64,000 nucleotides of DNA from Kitasatospora paranensis. GTDB taxonomy: Bacteria > Actinomycetota > Actinomycetes > Streptomycetales > Streptomycetaceae. This document shows, piece by piece, positions 1 to 9,031 of the stretch (the stretch's first letter is position 1; each line of letters begins with the position of its first letter). The notes beneath the pieces were generated by a model. The model saw only the letters and a program-made list of their open reading frames with translations. It had not been told where the DNA came from and ran no database searches. The position numbers and the translations under genes were made by a program. The stretch is taken from contig NZ_BAABKV010000001.1 in assembly GCF_039544005.1 (NCBI RefSeq), positions 1,240,001 to 1,304,000 on the forward strand, written 5' to 3'.

Positions 1-351
1 GGCGAAGCGGTCGATGCCGCTGCGGGCGAACTGCCGGGCCAGTTCCTCCTGGTCGCGCCGGAGCAGGTGCACGGTGAAGGCGTCGGCGGCCCGCACGGCG
101 GGCGCGCTGGAGGCGCCCGCCGCGAGGTAGAAGGAGACCAGTGCGGGCTCCAGGCTGACCGAGGTGAAGGAGGTCGCGGTGAATCCGGCCGGGCCGGGGA
201 CGGTGATCACGGTGACCCCGGAGGCGTGCCGGCGCAGGGTCCGGCGGAGCAGGTCGGCCGGGGTGGCCCGCTCCGGGCCGACGGTGGGGCCGACGGTAGG
301 GTCGGTGACGGGGTCGGTGGCGGTGGCGGGGCGGTCGTCCACGGTGGTCAT
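1..351 (-). CDS. Flavin reductase-like domain protein (3' end beyond window)
   Basis: The 117 codons visible read as the N-terminal part of a flavin reductase-like (DIM6/NTAB) FMN-binding domain: after a Thr/Pro/Asp-rich tail of about 25 residues come SGVTVIT, GFTATSFTSVSLEP and LVSFYL, the usual first strands and FMN-binding segment. Such enzymes reduce FMN with NAD(P)H and hand it to two-component monooxygenases, which fits the two SsuD-like enzymes in the same operon. The ATG at 351 overlaps the hydrolase stop (ATGA), so it is co-translated. The stop lies left of the window. Confidence 0.82.
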   Translation of the reverse strand, partial: MTTVDDRPATATDPVTDPTVGPTVGPERATPADLLRRTLRRHASGVTVITVPGPAGFTATSFTSVSLEPALVSFYLAAGASSAPAVRAADAFTVHLLRRDQEELARQFARSGIDRFA

Positions 352-1103
352 GAGGTGTGTCCCTCCCGGGGCGCGGTGGTGAGCAGAGGGGGCAGGTCCG
401 GGCCGCCGGCACGCAGCCGCTCCAGCCACTGGACGATCTGTGCGGCGACACTGCGGTGCGCGGCGTCGTTGAGCACGTCGTGCAACCCGTCGGCGACGAG
501 GACGAGTTCGGCCCGGCTCAGCCGGGCGGCCAGCCGGCGGGCCGCCCCGACGGGGACGACCGGGTCGGCCTGCCCGTGCAGCACCAGCACCGGCAGGTCG
601 GGGGCGGACGCCTCGGCGGCGGCGGCGAGTTCGGCCGGTACGGGGACGCCGAGCCGGCCCGGCCGGAACCCGGGGTCCTCGGTGAGCAGGCCGCGATGGA
701 CGGGACAGGCCGTCCGGGCGGCCAGTTCGTCGCTCCACCCCGTGCCGGCGGCCACCCGGCCGGCGGGTGCGCCGGCGACGAGGACGGCGTCCGGCCGGGC
801 GGCGCCCGCCGCCGCGGCGAGGGCCACCAGTGCACCGGTGTCGCTGCCGGCGAGGACGACCGGGCCTCCTGCCTCGCGGGCGGCCGCGACGAGGCCGGCG
901 AGGTGGCCGCCGTCGGCGAGCGTCCACACGTCGGCCAGGGCCTGGACACGGTACCCGTCGAAGGCCAGCCGCCGACCGAACCGCCCGTAGACGCCCGGGT
1001 GTTCACCACGGCCCGGCAGCAGCAGGACGGTACCGCGGACGGTGCTGCCCTCGGCGGGCTCCCAGGTCTGCCCGGGGTGCCGGACGGGCGCGGCGGCCGT
1101 CAC
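348..1103 (-). CDS. Alpha/beta hydrolase
   Basis: A 251-residue alpha/beta hydrolase. Seen: VLLLPGRGEHPGVYGRFGRRL near residue 30 (oxyanion region), VVLAGSDTGALVAL near 90 (nucleophile elbow in which the usual G-x-S-x-G reads G-S-D-T-G, so the nucleophile would be Ser one place early or Asp), a late VLVLHGQADPVVP (acid Asp) and a DGLHDVLND His near 215. The GTG start at 1103 overlaps the stop of the upstream monooxygenase gene (GTGA). It probably hydrolyses an ester or thioester product of the organosulfur pathway; the substrate is unknown. Confidence 0.75.
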   Translation of the reverse strand: MTAAAPVRHPGQTWEPAEGSTVRGTVLLLPGRGEHPGVYGRFGRRLAFDGYRVQALADVWTLADGGHLAGLVAAAREAGGPVVLAGSDTGALVALAAAAGAARPDAVLVAGAPAGRVAAGTGWSDELAARTACPVHRGLLTEDPGFRPGRLGVPVPAELAAAAEASAPDLPVLVLHGQADPVVPVGAARRLAARLSRAELVLVADGLHDVLNDAAHRSVAAQIVQWLERLRAGGPDLPPLLTTAPREGHTS

Positions 1104-2278
1104 CGGACACCGCCGGCGACCGCGGCGGCCGTCCGGGCCGCGACGGAGGCCGCGGCGGCGGCAGCCGTGGCGGCAGCCGTGGCGGCCTCGCGCCGGGCGA
1201 CCTCCTGGCGGACCAGCGGCAGCAGCTCGCGCCCGTAGTCGAGGGCGTCGTCCAGCGGGTCGTAACCCCGGATGAGCAGGGTGGTCACGCCCAGGTCGAC
1301 GTAGTCGAGCAGGGCCTGGGCGACCGTCTCCGGGGTGCCGACCAGGGCGGTGGAGTTGCCCGCGGCCCCGGTGGCGGCGGCGGGTGCCGTCCAGAGTGCC
1401 CGGTCGTGCCGGTCGCCCTTGGCGGCGGCGGCCAGCAGCCGCTGCGAGCCGACGTTCTGCGGGACGGCGGCCGGGCCGGTCGGCAGGATCGGACGCCGGC
1501 CGCCGAAGGCGTCGCCGCGGGAGCGGATGGTGTCCAGGATGCGGTGGGCGCGGCCCCAGGCCTCGTCCTCGGTGCGGCCGAGAATCGGACGGAAGGAGAC
1601 GCTGAAGCCGGGCAGGGTCGTCCGCCCGGCGGCCTCGGCGGCGGCCCGGACCCGGGCGATCTGCTCGGCCGTCTCGGCCAGCGGCTCGCCCCACAGCGCG
1701 AAGGTGTCGGCGTGCTTGCCGCCGACCCGGTAGGCCGCGTCCGAGGAGCCGCCGAAGAACAGCGGGATCCGGGGCTGCCGGGCCGGGCGCACCTCGGAGT
1801 GGAAGTCCGCGAACCGGTAGTACGGGCCGTCGTAATCGAACGGCTTCTCCTCCGTCCAGGCCCGGGTGAGCACGGTGAGGTAGTCGTCGGTGCGGGCGTA
1901 CCGCTCGTCCTTGGTGAGGTAGTCGCCGTCGCGGCGCTGCTCGGCGTCGTGGCCGCCGGTGATGATGTGGACGGCGACCCGGCCGCCGGAGAACTGGTCG
2001 AGGGTCGCGAAGGTGCGGGCCGCGACGGTGGGTGCGATGAATCCGGGCCGGTGCGCGATCAGCAGGCCGAGCCGCTCGGTGTGGGCGGCGGCGTAGGCGG
2101 CCACCTGGTTGGGGTCGGGGCTGGCGGAGGAGTGCGCGACCAGGATCCGGTCGAAGCCGGCCTCCTCGTGGGCTTGGGCGAAACGGCGGGTGTAGTCGGC
2201 GTCGACGACCGGGCCCTGTGCGGGGCGGGTCTCGGAGACGTCGTGGGTGGAGATCATGCCGATGAACTCGACGGGCAT
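1100..2278 (-). CDS. LLM-class FMN-dependent monooxygenase (SsuD-like), second copy
   Basis: A 392-residue bacterial luciferase-like TIM barrel of the alkanesulfonate/sulfone monooxygenase group. Seen: MPVEFIGMIS start, HEEAGFDRILVAHSSASPD, LIAHRPGFIAPT, FSGGRVAVHIITGGHDAEQ, the RYARTDDYL segment and a C-terminal GNSTALVGTPETVAQ. It is a paralogue of the gene at 5817-6980. Family members use FMNH2 and O2 to cleave C-S bonds and free sulfite. The C-terminus is a 30-residue Ala-rich tail. The start is 3 nt after the stop of the acyl-CoA-dehydrogenase-like gene. The actual substrate is inferred only as a sulfonate or sulfone. Confidence 0.85.
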   Translation of the reverse strand: MPVEFIGMISTHDVSETRPAQGPVVDADYTRRFAQAHEEAGFDRILVAHSSASPDPNQVAAYAAAHTERLGLLIAHRPGFIAPTVAARTFATLDQFSGGRVAVHIITGGHDAEQRRDGDYLTKDERYARTDDYLTVLTRAWTEEKPFDYDGPYYRFADFHSEVRPARQPRIPLFFGGSSDAAYRVGGKHADTFALWGEPLAETAEQIARVRAAAEAAGRTTLPGFSVSFRPILGRTEDEAWGRAHRILDTIRSRGDAFGGRRPILPTGPAAVPQNVGSQRLLAAAAKGDRHDRALWTAPAAATGAAGNSTALVGTPETVAQALLDYVDLGVTTLLIRGYDPLDDALDYGRELLPLVRQEVARREAATAAATAAAAAASVAARTAAAVAGGVR

Positions 2279-2281
2279 GGG

Positions 2282-3490
2282 TCAGGCTCCTTCGTGAGCG
2301 GTGGGAGAGGTGAGCGCGGCGCGGCCGGCGGCGAGCAGGACGGTGTCGTCCTGCGGGGTGTGCACCCGGCTGCAGAGCACGTCGCGCAGGTGGCGCTGGA
2401 GGGGGTGGTGGCGGGTGAGTCCGTGGTTGCCGACCAGGGCGACGGCCTGCTGGACGGCGTCGATCGCGGCGCGGGTGCCAAGCACCTTCGCCCCGGCGGA
2501 CTGCTCCGCGGCGCCCGGCACACCGGCGTCGACGTCCTCGGCGAGGGCGCGGACGAGGCGTTCGGCGCCGGACAGCGCGATGTCGATCTCGCCGAGCGCG
2601 CTCCGGAAGGGCGGCAGGGTGGCGAGCGGCGCGCCGAGGGCGGTCGGTGTCCGCTCGTGCAGGAAGCCGGTCAGCCAGTCCTGGGCGGCACGGGCGACGC
2701 CCAGGTAGAGCGCGGTGAGGCCGAGGGAGTTCCAGGCGCCGCCGACCGGGTCCCGGCCGCCGTCGGCGCCCGGGACGGCCAGGTGCGTGACGTCGTCGAG
2801 CGGCACCGGCACGGCGTCCAGCACCACGTCGTCGCTGCGGCTGGCCCGCAGGCCGAGGTGGTCCCAGGTGGGGACGACGGTGATGCCGGGCCGGTCCGAG
2901 CGGACGAGGAAGGAGCCGACCCGCGGCTGCTCCTCGTCGGTGCGGGCCCAGACCAGCATCCAGCGCAGGGCGACGGCGCCGGTGGAGAAGATCTTGCGCC
3001 CGGTGACCTCCCAGTGGTCGCCGACCCGGCGGGCGACCGTGTCGGGCAGGCCGCCGCGGACGGGCGTGCCGAGTTCGGGCTCCACCCGCAGGGCGTTCAC
3101 CAGGACGGGGCGCTGCGCCGACTCGCCGAGCAGGTCGGCGAGCGGTCCGCCCGGCCACTGCGGGTTGCGGGCCTCGGCGGCGTGGGTGAACAGGGTCATC
3201 GCGGTGACCAGCGCCACCGCCGGGTCGCCCTCCCCCAGTACGCGCAGGATGCGGACGGTGTCGGCGAGCCCGGCGCCGGGCCCGCCGTGCCGCTGCGCCA
3301 CCGTGGCGGTCAGCAGGCCTGCGCGGTGGACGCGTTCGACACCCTCGTACGGGAAGTCGGCGTCCCGGTCGTGGTCGGCGGCGCGGGCGGCGAGTGCGGC
3401 GGTCAGCTCCGGCAGCCGGGCGAGGTCGGGACGGGCGAGTGCGGGTTTGCCGGGTGCGGGCGCGGCGGGTGCGGGCGGGGCGGCGATCAT
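2282..3490 (-). CDS. Acyl-CoA dehydrogenase family flavoprotein, SfnB-like
   Basis: A 402-residue acyl-CoA dehydrogenase-fold protein: N-terminal helical domain (FPYEGVERVHRAGLL), beta domain with VTGRKIFSTGAVALRWMLVWAR and GITVVPTWDHLGLRASRSDDVVL (residues about 150-220), and C-terminal helical domain ending VALVGNHGLTRHHPLQRHLRDV. The G-N-H-G-L pattern and gene context resemble SfnB and DszC-type flavin enzymes of sulfur-starvation clusters, which act on S-compounds with reduced flavin rather than dehydrogenating fatty acids. The ATG at 3490 overlaps the molybdoenzyme stop. Exact reaction unknown; a conventional dehydrogenase is the alternative. Confidence 0.8.
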   Translation of the reverse strand: MIAAPPAPAAPAPGKPALARPDLARLPELTAALAARAADHDRDADFPYEGVERVHRAGLLTATVAQRHGGPGAGLADTVRILRVLGEGDPAVALVTAMTLFTHAAEARNPQWPGGPLADLLGESAQRPVLVNALRVEPELGTPVRGGLPDTVARRVGDHWEVTGRKIFSTGAVALRWMLVWARTDEEQPRVGSFLVRSDRPGITVVPTWDHLGLRASRSDDVVLDAVPVPLDDVTHLAVPGADGGRDPVGGAWNSLGLTALYLGVARAAQDWLTGFLHERTPTALGAPLATLPPFRSALGEIDIALSGAERLVRALAEDVDAGVPGAAEQSAGAKVLGTRAAIDAVQQAVALVGNHGLTRHHPLQRHLRDVLCSRVHTPQDDTVLLAAGRAALTSPTAHEGA

Positions 3491-5820
3491 GGGGTGCTCT
3501 CCGGTGCGGGCATGGCGGGCGCGGTCAGCAGGACGGGCGGGTGGCGGACGGTCACGGGCGGCGGCTCACCGCCGGACCAGCGTTCGATCTCGACCAGCGC
3601 GTGCTGGCCGGTGCAGCCCTGGGACAGCCGGGAGCTGGGCTCGTCCGCGGTGAGCACGTTGGGGTTGCCGTGCGCGCAGAGCGGCGGTTCGGTGCCGGGG
3701 ACAGGGTCGAACCAGGCGCCGGTCGGCAGCCGGACGACTCCCGGCCGGAGCCGGTCGGTCAGCCGGGCGCCGGCCAGGCAGGCCCCCGGTCGTTGAAGAT
3801 CCGTACCAGGTCGCCGTCGCCGACCGCGCGGGCGGCGGCGTCGGCCGGGTGCAGTTCGACCGCCTCCCGGCCGGCCACCTTGTCGGACAGGCTCGGTGCG
3901 CCGACGTCGAGTTGGCTGTGCAGCCGGGTCGCGGGCTGGTTGGCGACCAGCAGCAGCGGATGACGCTCGGCGGCGGCGGTGCCGAGCCGCTCGGGCGGGT
4001 CCAGCCAGGCCGGGTGGCCCGGGCAGTCCGGCAGGGCGAGGGCCGCGACGGTGGCGGAGTGGAGCTCGATCCGGCCGCTGGGGTGGCCAGCGGCCTGCCC
4101 TCCGGGTCGGCCCGGAACTCCTCGAACAGCGTCCGCTCGGCGGCCTGTTCGGGCAGCCGCCACTCACCCGCCGACCAGAACGCGCGGAACGGCGGCGGAT
4201 CCCCCGCGCCGTCGGCGCGCAGCCGGTCGGCCCACTCCTCGTACAGGTGCACCAGCCACCCGCGCGGCGTCCGCCCCTCGGTGAACTCCGCGCCGAAGCC
4301 GAGGCGTTCGGCCAGGGCGGCGAGCACCGCATGGTCGTCGCGGGCCTCGCCGTACGGGGCGACAGCGCGGTGCATGGCGATCAGGTGGGTGTCGCGGCGG
4401 CCGCCGCCGAGGTCCTCGCGCTCCAGGGCGGTGGTGATCGGCAGCACGATGTCGGCGTGCCGGGCGGTGGCCGTCCAGTGCGGCTCGTGGACGACGACGG
4501 TGTCGGGGCGGGCGAAGGCCCGGCGCAGCCGGCCGAGGTCCTGGTGGTGGTGGAAGGGGTTGCCGCCGGCCCAGTGCACCAGCCGGATGTCGGGGTAGCG
4601 GCGGCGGGTCCCGTCGTAGTCGTACTCCTCGCCGGGGTGCAGCAGCAGGTCCGCGATCCGGGCGCACGGGATGAACTCGTCCACGGGGTTGGGGCCCTGG
4701 GGCAGGAACGGCAGGCGCAGCGCGGAGCCGGTGTCGCCGACGTCGCCCATCGAGCCGTAGCCGTGGCCGAACCCGCCGCCGGGCAGGCCGATCTGGCCGA
4801 GCGCGGCGGCCAGCGCGAGGCCCGCCCAGACCGGCTGCTCGCCGTAGCGGGCGCGCTGGAGGGACCAGGTGACGGTGACCAGGGTGCGGGTGGCGGCCAT
4901 CCGGCGGGCGAGGCCGCGGATCCGGTCAGGGGCGATGCCGCAGATCGGGGCGGCCCAGTCGGCGTCCTTGGGGATGCCGTCGGCGCTGCCGTCGAGGTAG
5001 CCGGCCAGGGTGTCCCACCCGGTGGTGCACCTGTCCAGGAAGGCGCGGTCGTGCAGCCCCTCGACGAGCAGGGTGTGGGTCAGCGCGAGCATCAGGGCGG
5101 TGTCGGTGCCGGGCGCGACGGGGTACCAGTCGGTCGGCGGACCGTCGGACAGGTCGTCGCGCAGCGGGCTGACCAGGGCGATGTCGACCCCGGCGGCGGC
5201 GAGCGCGGCGAGGTGGCCGGGGTGCCGTGCCGGGTGACGCCACCGGGGGTGACGTGCACGTTCTTGGCCGGGATGCCGCCGAAGGCGACGATCAGCCGGG
5301 TGTGCCGGGTGATCGTGGGCCAGGACGAGGAGGCCCGCAGCACGGCCTCGGCGTCGCCGACCACGTGCGGCAGCAGCACCAGCGAGGTGCCGAGGCTGTA
5401 GGAGTTCCGCGAGCCGGTGTAGCCGCCAAACTGCGCCAGGAATCGGTGCAGTTGGCTCTGCGCGTGGTGGAACCGCCCGGCGCTCGCCCACCCGTAGGAT
5501 CCGCCGAAGACGGCCTGGTGGCCGAACTCGTTTCGGACGCGGTCGAGTTCGGCGGCCACCAGGTCGAGTGCGTGCTCCCACTCCACCTCGACGAAGGGCT
5601 CGGCGCCGCGTCGCGACGAGGGGCCCGGGCCGTGCTCCAGCCAGCCCGCACGGACGGCCGGGCGGGCGATCCGGGTCGGATGGTGCAGGGCGCCGGGCAC
5701 GCCGCCGAGCAGCGGGGACGGCGACGGGTCGGCCGGGTGGGGCTCGACCGTGACGGCGCCGCCCGGCGCGGTGCGGACTCGGAACGCGCCCCAGTGCGAG
5801 GTGGTCGGGGTGGTGGTCAC
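3487..5820 (-). CDS. bisC: Molybdopterin oxidoreductase, biotin sulfoxide reductase (BisC) type; three frame breaks
   Basis: About 778 residues once repaired. Seen: HWGAFRVR start, PSPLLGGVPGALHHPTRIARP, VFGGSYGWASAGRFHHAQSQLHRF (region of the Mo-ligand Ser), GQIGLPGGGFGHGYGSMG, VVVHEPHWTATARHADIVLP and a C-terminal HPADAAARAVGDGDLVRIFNDRG. No Tat signal and no N-terminal 4Fe-4S cysteines, as in cytosolic BisC. Three breaks: G4 run 5219-5222, G4 run 4080-4083 and C5 run 3783-3787; one extra base at each restores the frame (for example ATPSGRIELHS at 4080). GTG start overlaps the stop of the preceding monooxygenase gene. Likely reduces an S- or N-oxide; substrate (biotin, methionine or other sulfoxide) not determinable. 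A true pseudogene is less likely given the window-wide pattern. Confidence 0.85.
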
Positions 5821-6980
5821 GGCCGGCCGGCCCCGGCGAGTTCGGCGGTGCCGACGGCCTGTTCCCGCACCAGGCGGACGAGTTCGCCGTAGTCGCGGGC
5901 GTCGGCGAGCGGGTCGAAGCCGCGGATCAGCAGGGTGGAGACCCCCAGCGCGGTGTAGTCCAGCAGCGATTCGGCGACCTGCTCGTAACTGCCTACCAGC
6001 GCGGTGGAGTTGCCGGCCGCGCCGGTGGCCTTGGCGATCGCCGTCCAGAGCCGCTTGTCGTGCACCTCGGCCTGGTCGGCGTACGCCAGCAGTCGCTGCG
6101 AGCCGTGCTGCGCGGAGTGGTCGAGGTTGAAGTGCCGCCTGAGATCGCCGACCCGCTCCTTGGTGAGGCGCAGGATCTCCTGGGCGCGCTGCCAGGCCTC
6201 GGCCTCGGTGGCGGCGGGGATGGGGCGCAGGCTGACGCTGAACCGGGGGTCGCGGCCGTACGGTGCGGCGGCCGCCCTGACCTGGCGGATCCGCTCGGCG
6301 ATGCCGGCCAGCGGTTCGCCCCAGAAGGCGTACACGTCGGCGTGCCGGCCGCCGACCCGGATCGCATCCTGGGACGCACCGCCGAAGTAGACAGGGATCG
6401 GCCGCTCCGGGCGGACTCCGGACAGGGCGCCCCGGACGGTGTAGAACTCGCCCTCGTGGTCGAAGGGTTCGGCCGAGTCCCAGCTGCGGCGGACGATCTC
6501 CAGGAACTCGTCGGTGCGCCGGTAGCGGGTCGGCTTGTCGCTGAGGTCGCCGTCCCGGGCCTGGTCGGCGTCGTCGCCGCCGGTGATCACGTGCAGGGCG
6601 ACCCGGCCGGGGTGGAAGGCGTCCAGGGTGGCGAACTTCCGGGCGGCCAGCGTGGGTGCGACGAACCCGGGGCGGTGGGCGAGGAGCACACCGAGGCGGT
6701 CGGTGTGGGTGAGCACCTGGTCGGCGACGGTGAAGCCGTCCGGGCTGGCGGAGGAGTGCGCGACCAGCACCCGGTCGAACCCGGCCTCCTCGTGCGCGGT
6801 GGCGAGGGCCTTCAGGTACCCGGGCTGGATCACGGCACCGGACGGGCTGCCGCTCCCGCTCTGCGCGGTGACGGCGGAGGCGGCGGAATCGGCCCCGGGG
6901 ACGGCTGCGGACGCGGAGGCGGCGCCGGTCTCGCTGACCGGCCGGGTCGCGGCGATGCCGATGAACTCGACGGTGGACAT
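5817..6980 (-). CDS. LLM-class FMN-dependent monooxygenase (SsuD-like), first copy
   Basis: A 387-residue luciferase-like monooxygenase closely paralogous to the one at 1100-2278 (shared HEEAGFDRxLVAHSSASPD, LAHRPGF, GRVALHVITGGDDADQ, RYRRTDEFL, GNSTALVG). Residues about 20-50 are an Ala/Ser/Gly-rich insertion absent from the paralogue. Expected to oxidise an alkanesulfonate or sulfone with FMNH2 from the flavin reductase at the operon end. It starts 32 nt after the ATPase gene with a TCTGGAG ribosome site and ends overlapping the GTG of the molybdoenzyme gene. Confidence 0.85.
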   Translation of the reverse strand: MSTVEFIGIAATRPVSETGAASASAAVPGADSAASAVTAQSGSGSPSGAVIQPGYLKALATAHEEAGFDRVLVAHSSASPDGFTVADQVLTHTDRLGVLLAHRPGFVAPTLAARKFATLDAFHPGRVALHVITGGDDADQARDGDLSDKPTRYRRTDEFLEIVRRSWDSAEPFDHEGEFYTVRGALSGVRPERPIPVYFGGASQDAIRVGGRHADVYAFWGEPLAGIAERIRQVRAAAAPYGRDPRFSVSLRPIPAATEAEAWQRAQEILRLTKERVGDLRRHFNLDHSAQHGSQRLLAYADQAEVHDKRLWTAIAKATGAAGNSTALVGSYEQVAESLLDYTALGVSTLLIRGFDPLADARDYGELVRLVREQAVGTAELAGAGRP

Positions 6981-7012
6981 GGCGGGGCTCCAGACGGGGA
7001 GGCGGGGCGTGG

Positions 7013-8015
7013 TCAGCGGGAGAGGCGGGCGCGCCAGTCGGGCGCGTGGTGGCAGGCGGCGCTGCGGCCGGGGCCGTGCGCGGTCGGGGCCGGACGGGCC
7101 GCGCAGTCGGCGTCGGCGAAGGGGCAGCGGTGGGCGAAGGCGCAGTCCGAGGCCGCCGGCGGCGCCGCCGCAGGGCCGCGCAGCAGCGCCAGGTCGGTGC
7201 GGTGCGTGCGGTCCAGGCTCGGTGCGGAGGCGACGAGCAGCGCACTGTACGGATGCAGCGGCGCGGTCAGGACGGCCTCGGCCGGGCCCTGTTCGACGAC
7301 CTGCCCGCGGTACAGCACGGCGATCCGGTCGGCGACACCGGCCAGCGAGTCGAGGTCGTGGGAGATGACGACGACGGCCAGGCCCAGCTCGCGCCGGAGC
7401 CCGTCCAGCAGCCGCAGCACGTGGTTGCGGTTGGAGGCGTCCAGGGCGCTGACCGGTTCGTCGGCGAGCAGCAGGCGGGGCCGGGTGACGATCGCCCGGG
7501 CGAGCGCGACCCGCTGCCGCTGGCCGCCGGAGAGCCGCCCGGGGTGCGGTCGGCCAGCGACCGGTCCAGCCCGACCTGGTCGAGGGCGGTGAGCACGCGC
7601 TGCTCCCGCTCCTCGCGCGGCACCCCGGCGACCGCCAGCGGCTCCGCGACGAGCCGGCGGACCGTCAGGTCCGGGTCGAGGAGCGCAGCGGGTCCTGGAA
7701 CATGTACTGGACCGCGCCGGTGCGGCGGGCCCGCCGCAGGCTGCGGCCGCGCAGCGTGGTGCGGTCCTTGCCGTCGACGGTGATCCGGCCCGCGGTCACG
7801 GGGGCGAGGCCGACGACGGCCCGGGCCAGCGTGGTCTTGCCGGAGCCGGTCTCACCGATCACGCCGAGGATCTCGCCGGCCCGGGCGTCCAGGTCGACAC
7901 CGCCGAGCACGGGCTCGCCGCGGCGGTAGGAGACCTCGAGTCCGCGGATGCTCAGCAGCGGCCCGGCGGGGGCGGCGGGCGGCGCGGCCGTGTGCTCCTC
8001 GGTGGTGACGGTCAT
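7013..8015 (-). CDS. ABC importer ATPase, DppF/OppF type; two frame breaks
   Basis: About 334 residues after repair. Seen: ISIRG-like start with LEVSYRRGEPVLGGVDL, Walker A GETGSGKTT near residue 60, the Q-loop MFQDP, signature LSGGQRQRVALARA (after repair), Walker B LLLADEPVSALDAS, H-loop VISHD and the oligopeptide/dipeptide C-terminal Cys-rich tail (CAFAHRCPFADADC). Breaks: at about 7677 (CTCC should be CTCCC, giving DPLRSLDPDLTVRRLV) and in the C4 run (forward strand) near 7548-7554, giving RTPGRLSGGQ. Overlaps the first ATPase by 4 nt; energises import with the permeases at 9018-11026. Confidence 0.88.
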
Positions 8016-9031
8016 GCGGGTACCTCCGTGCGGTCGGGTGTTCCGGCTCCCTGCAGGGCGAGCGAGGGGGCGCGCAGGCAGCGCACCGAGCGGCCGTCCC
8101 CGGCGGGGGTGAGGGCGACCGGTCCGGCGGTGCAGGCGTCCGTGGCGTAGGTGCAGCGGTCGGCGAAGCGGCATCCGGCGCCGGCGGTGCCCGGCTCGGG
8201 CGGCCGTCCGGGGATGACGGCGAGTTCGCGGCGGCTGCGGTCGCCGAGTGAGGCGACGCGCAGCAGGGCCTCGGTGTACGGGTGCGCGGGCGCGGCGACC
8301 ACCTCTGCGGTGGGGCCGTCCTCGACGATCTCCCCGGCGTAGAGGACCAGCAGCCGGTCGCTCACCTCGGCCACCACGGCGAGGTCGTGGGTGACCAGCA
8401 GCAGGGCGAGCCCGCGCTCCCGGCGGAGCCGGTCGAGCAGGTCCAGGACCTCGGCCTGGACGACGGTGTCGAGCGCGGTGGTCGCCTCGTCCGCGACCAG
8501 CAGCTCCGGATCGCCGGAGACCGCGATCGCGATCAGGACGCGCTGCAGCATGCCGCCGGACAGCTCGTGCGGGTGGCGCTCGTACACGGTCTCCGGGTCG
8601 CGCAGGCCGACCGAGGCGAGCAGCTCGACGGCCCGGCGGCGCGCCTCGGCGCGCGGGAGGCCGTCGCGCAGCCGCAGCGGCTCGGCGAGCTGGCGGCCGA
8701 CGGTGAGCGAGGGGTTGAGGTAGGACCCCGGATCCTGGAAGACCGCGCCGAGGCGGCTGCCGCGGACCTGCCGCCACCCCCGGTCGCCGAGCCCGGTGAG
8801 TTCGGTGCCGCCGAGCTCGATCCGCCCGGCCGACACGGCGACGCCGGGGGCGAGCAGGCCGAGGACGGCGCGGCAGGTGAGCGACTTGCCGCTACCGGAC
8901 TCGCCGACCAGTCCGACGGCCTCCCCGGGACGGACGGTGAAGCTGACATCGCGGACGGCCTCGGTGCGGCCGCGCCCGACGGTGACGTGCAGGCCGTCGA
9001 CGGTCAGCGCGGGGCGGTCAGACGTGGGCAT
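8012..9031 (-). CDS. ABC importer ATPase, DppD/OppD type
   Basis: Intact 339-residue ATPase: Walker A GESGSGKS near residue 42, Q-loop FQDPGSYLNPS, signature LSGGMLQRVLIA, Walker B ELLVADEATTALD, H-loop LVTHD, and the Cys-containing oligopeptide-transporter C-terminal region (GAGCRFADRCTYATDAC), thought in some family members to hold a cluster. It overlaps the permease gene upstream by 14 nt and the second ATPase by 4 nt. Partner of the OppF-type ATPase in the same importer. Confidence 0.92.
   Translation of the reverse strand: MPTSDRPALTVDGLHVTVGRGRTEAVRDVSFTVRPGEAVGLVGESGSGKSLTCRAVLGLLAPGVAVSAGRIELGGTELTGLGDRGWRQVRGSRLGAVFQDPGSYLNPSLTVGRQLAEPLRLRDGLPRAEARRRAVELLASVGLRDPETVYERHPHELSGGMLQRVLIAIAVSGDPELLVADEATTALDTVVQAEVLDLLDRLRRERGLALLLVTHDLAVVAEVSDRLLVLYAGEIVEDGPTAEVVAAPAHPYTEALLRVASLGDRSRRELAVIPGRPPEPGTAGAGCRFADRCTYATDACTAGPVALTPAGDGRSVRCLRAPSLALQGAGTPDRTEVPA

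Noticed and set aside
767..3796. A 1009-codon open frame on the plus strand
   Set aside because: It is the antisense of clear hydrolase, monooxygenase and dehydrogenase genes; composition is Gly/Arg/Asp-rich with no motif. High GC makes such frames common.
3487..5820. Molybdoenzyme as a decayed pseudogene
   Set aside because: Three single-base run deletions restore an entire conserved protein, and the same error type recurs in 17 other genes.
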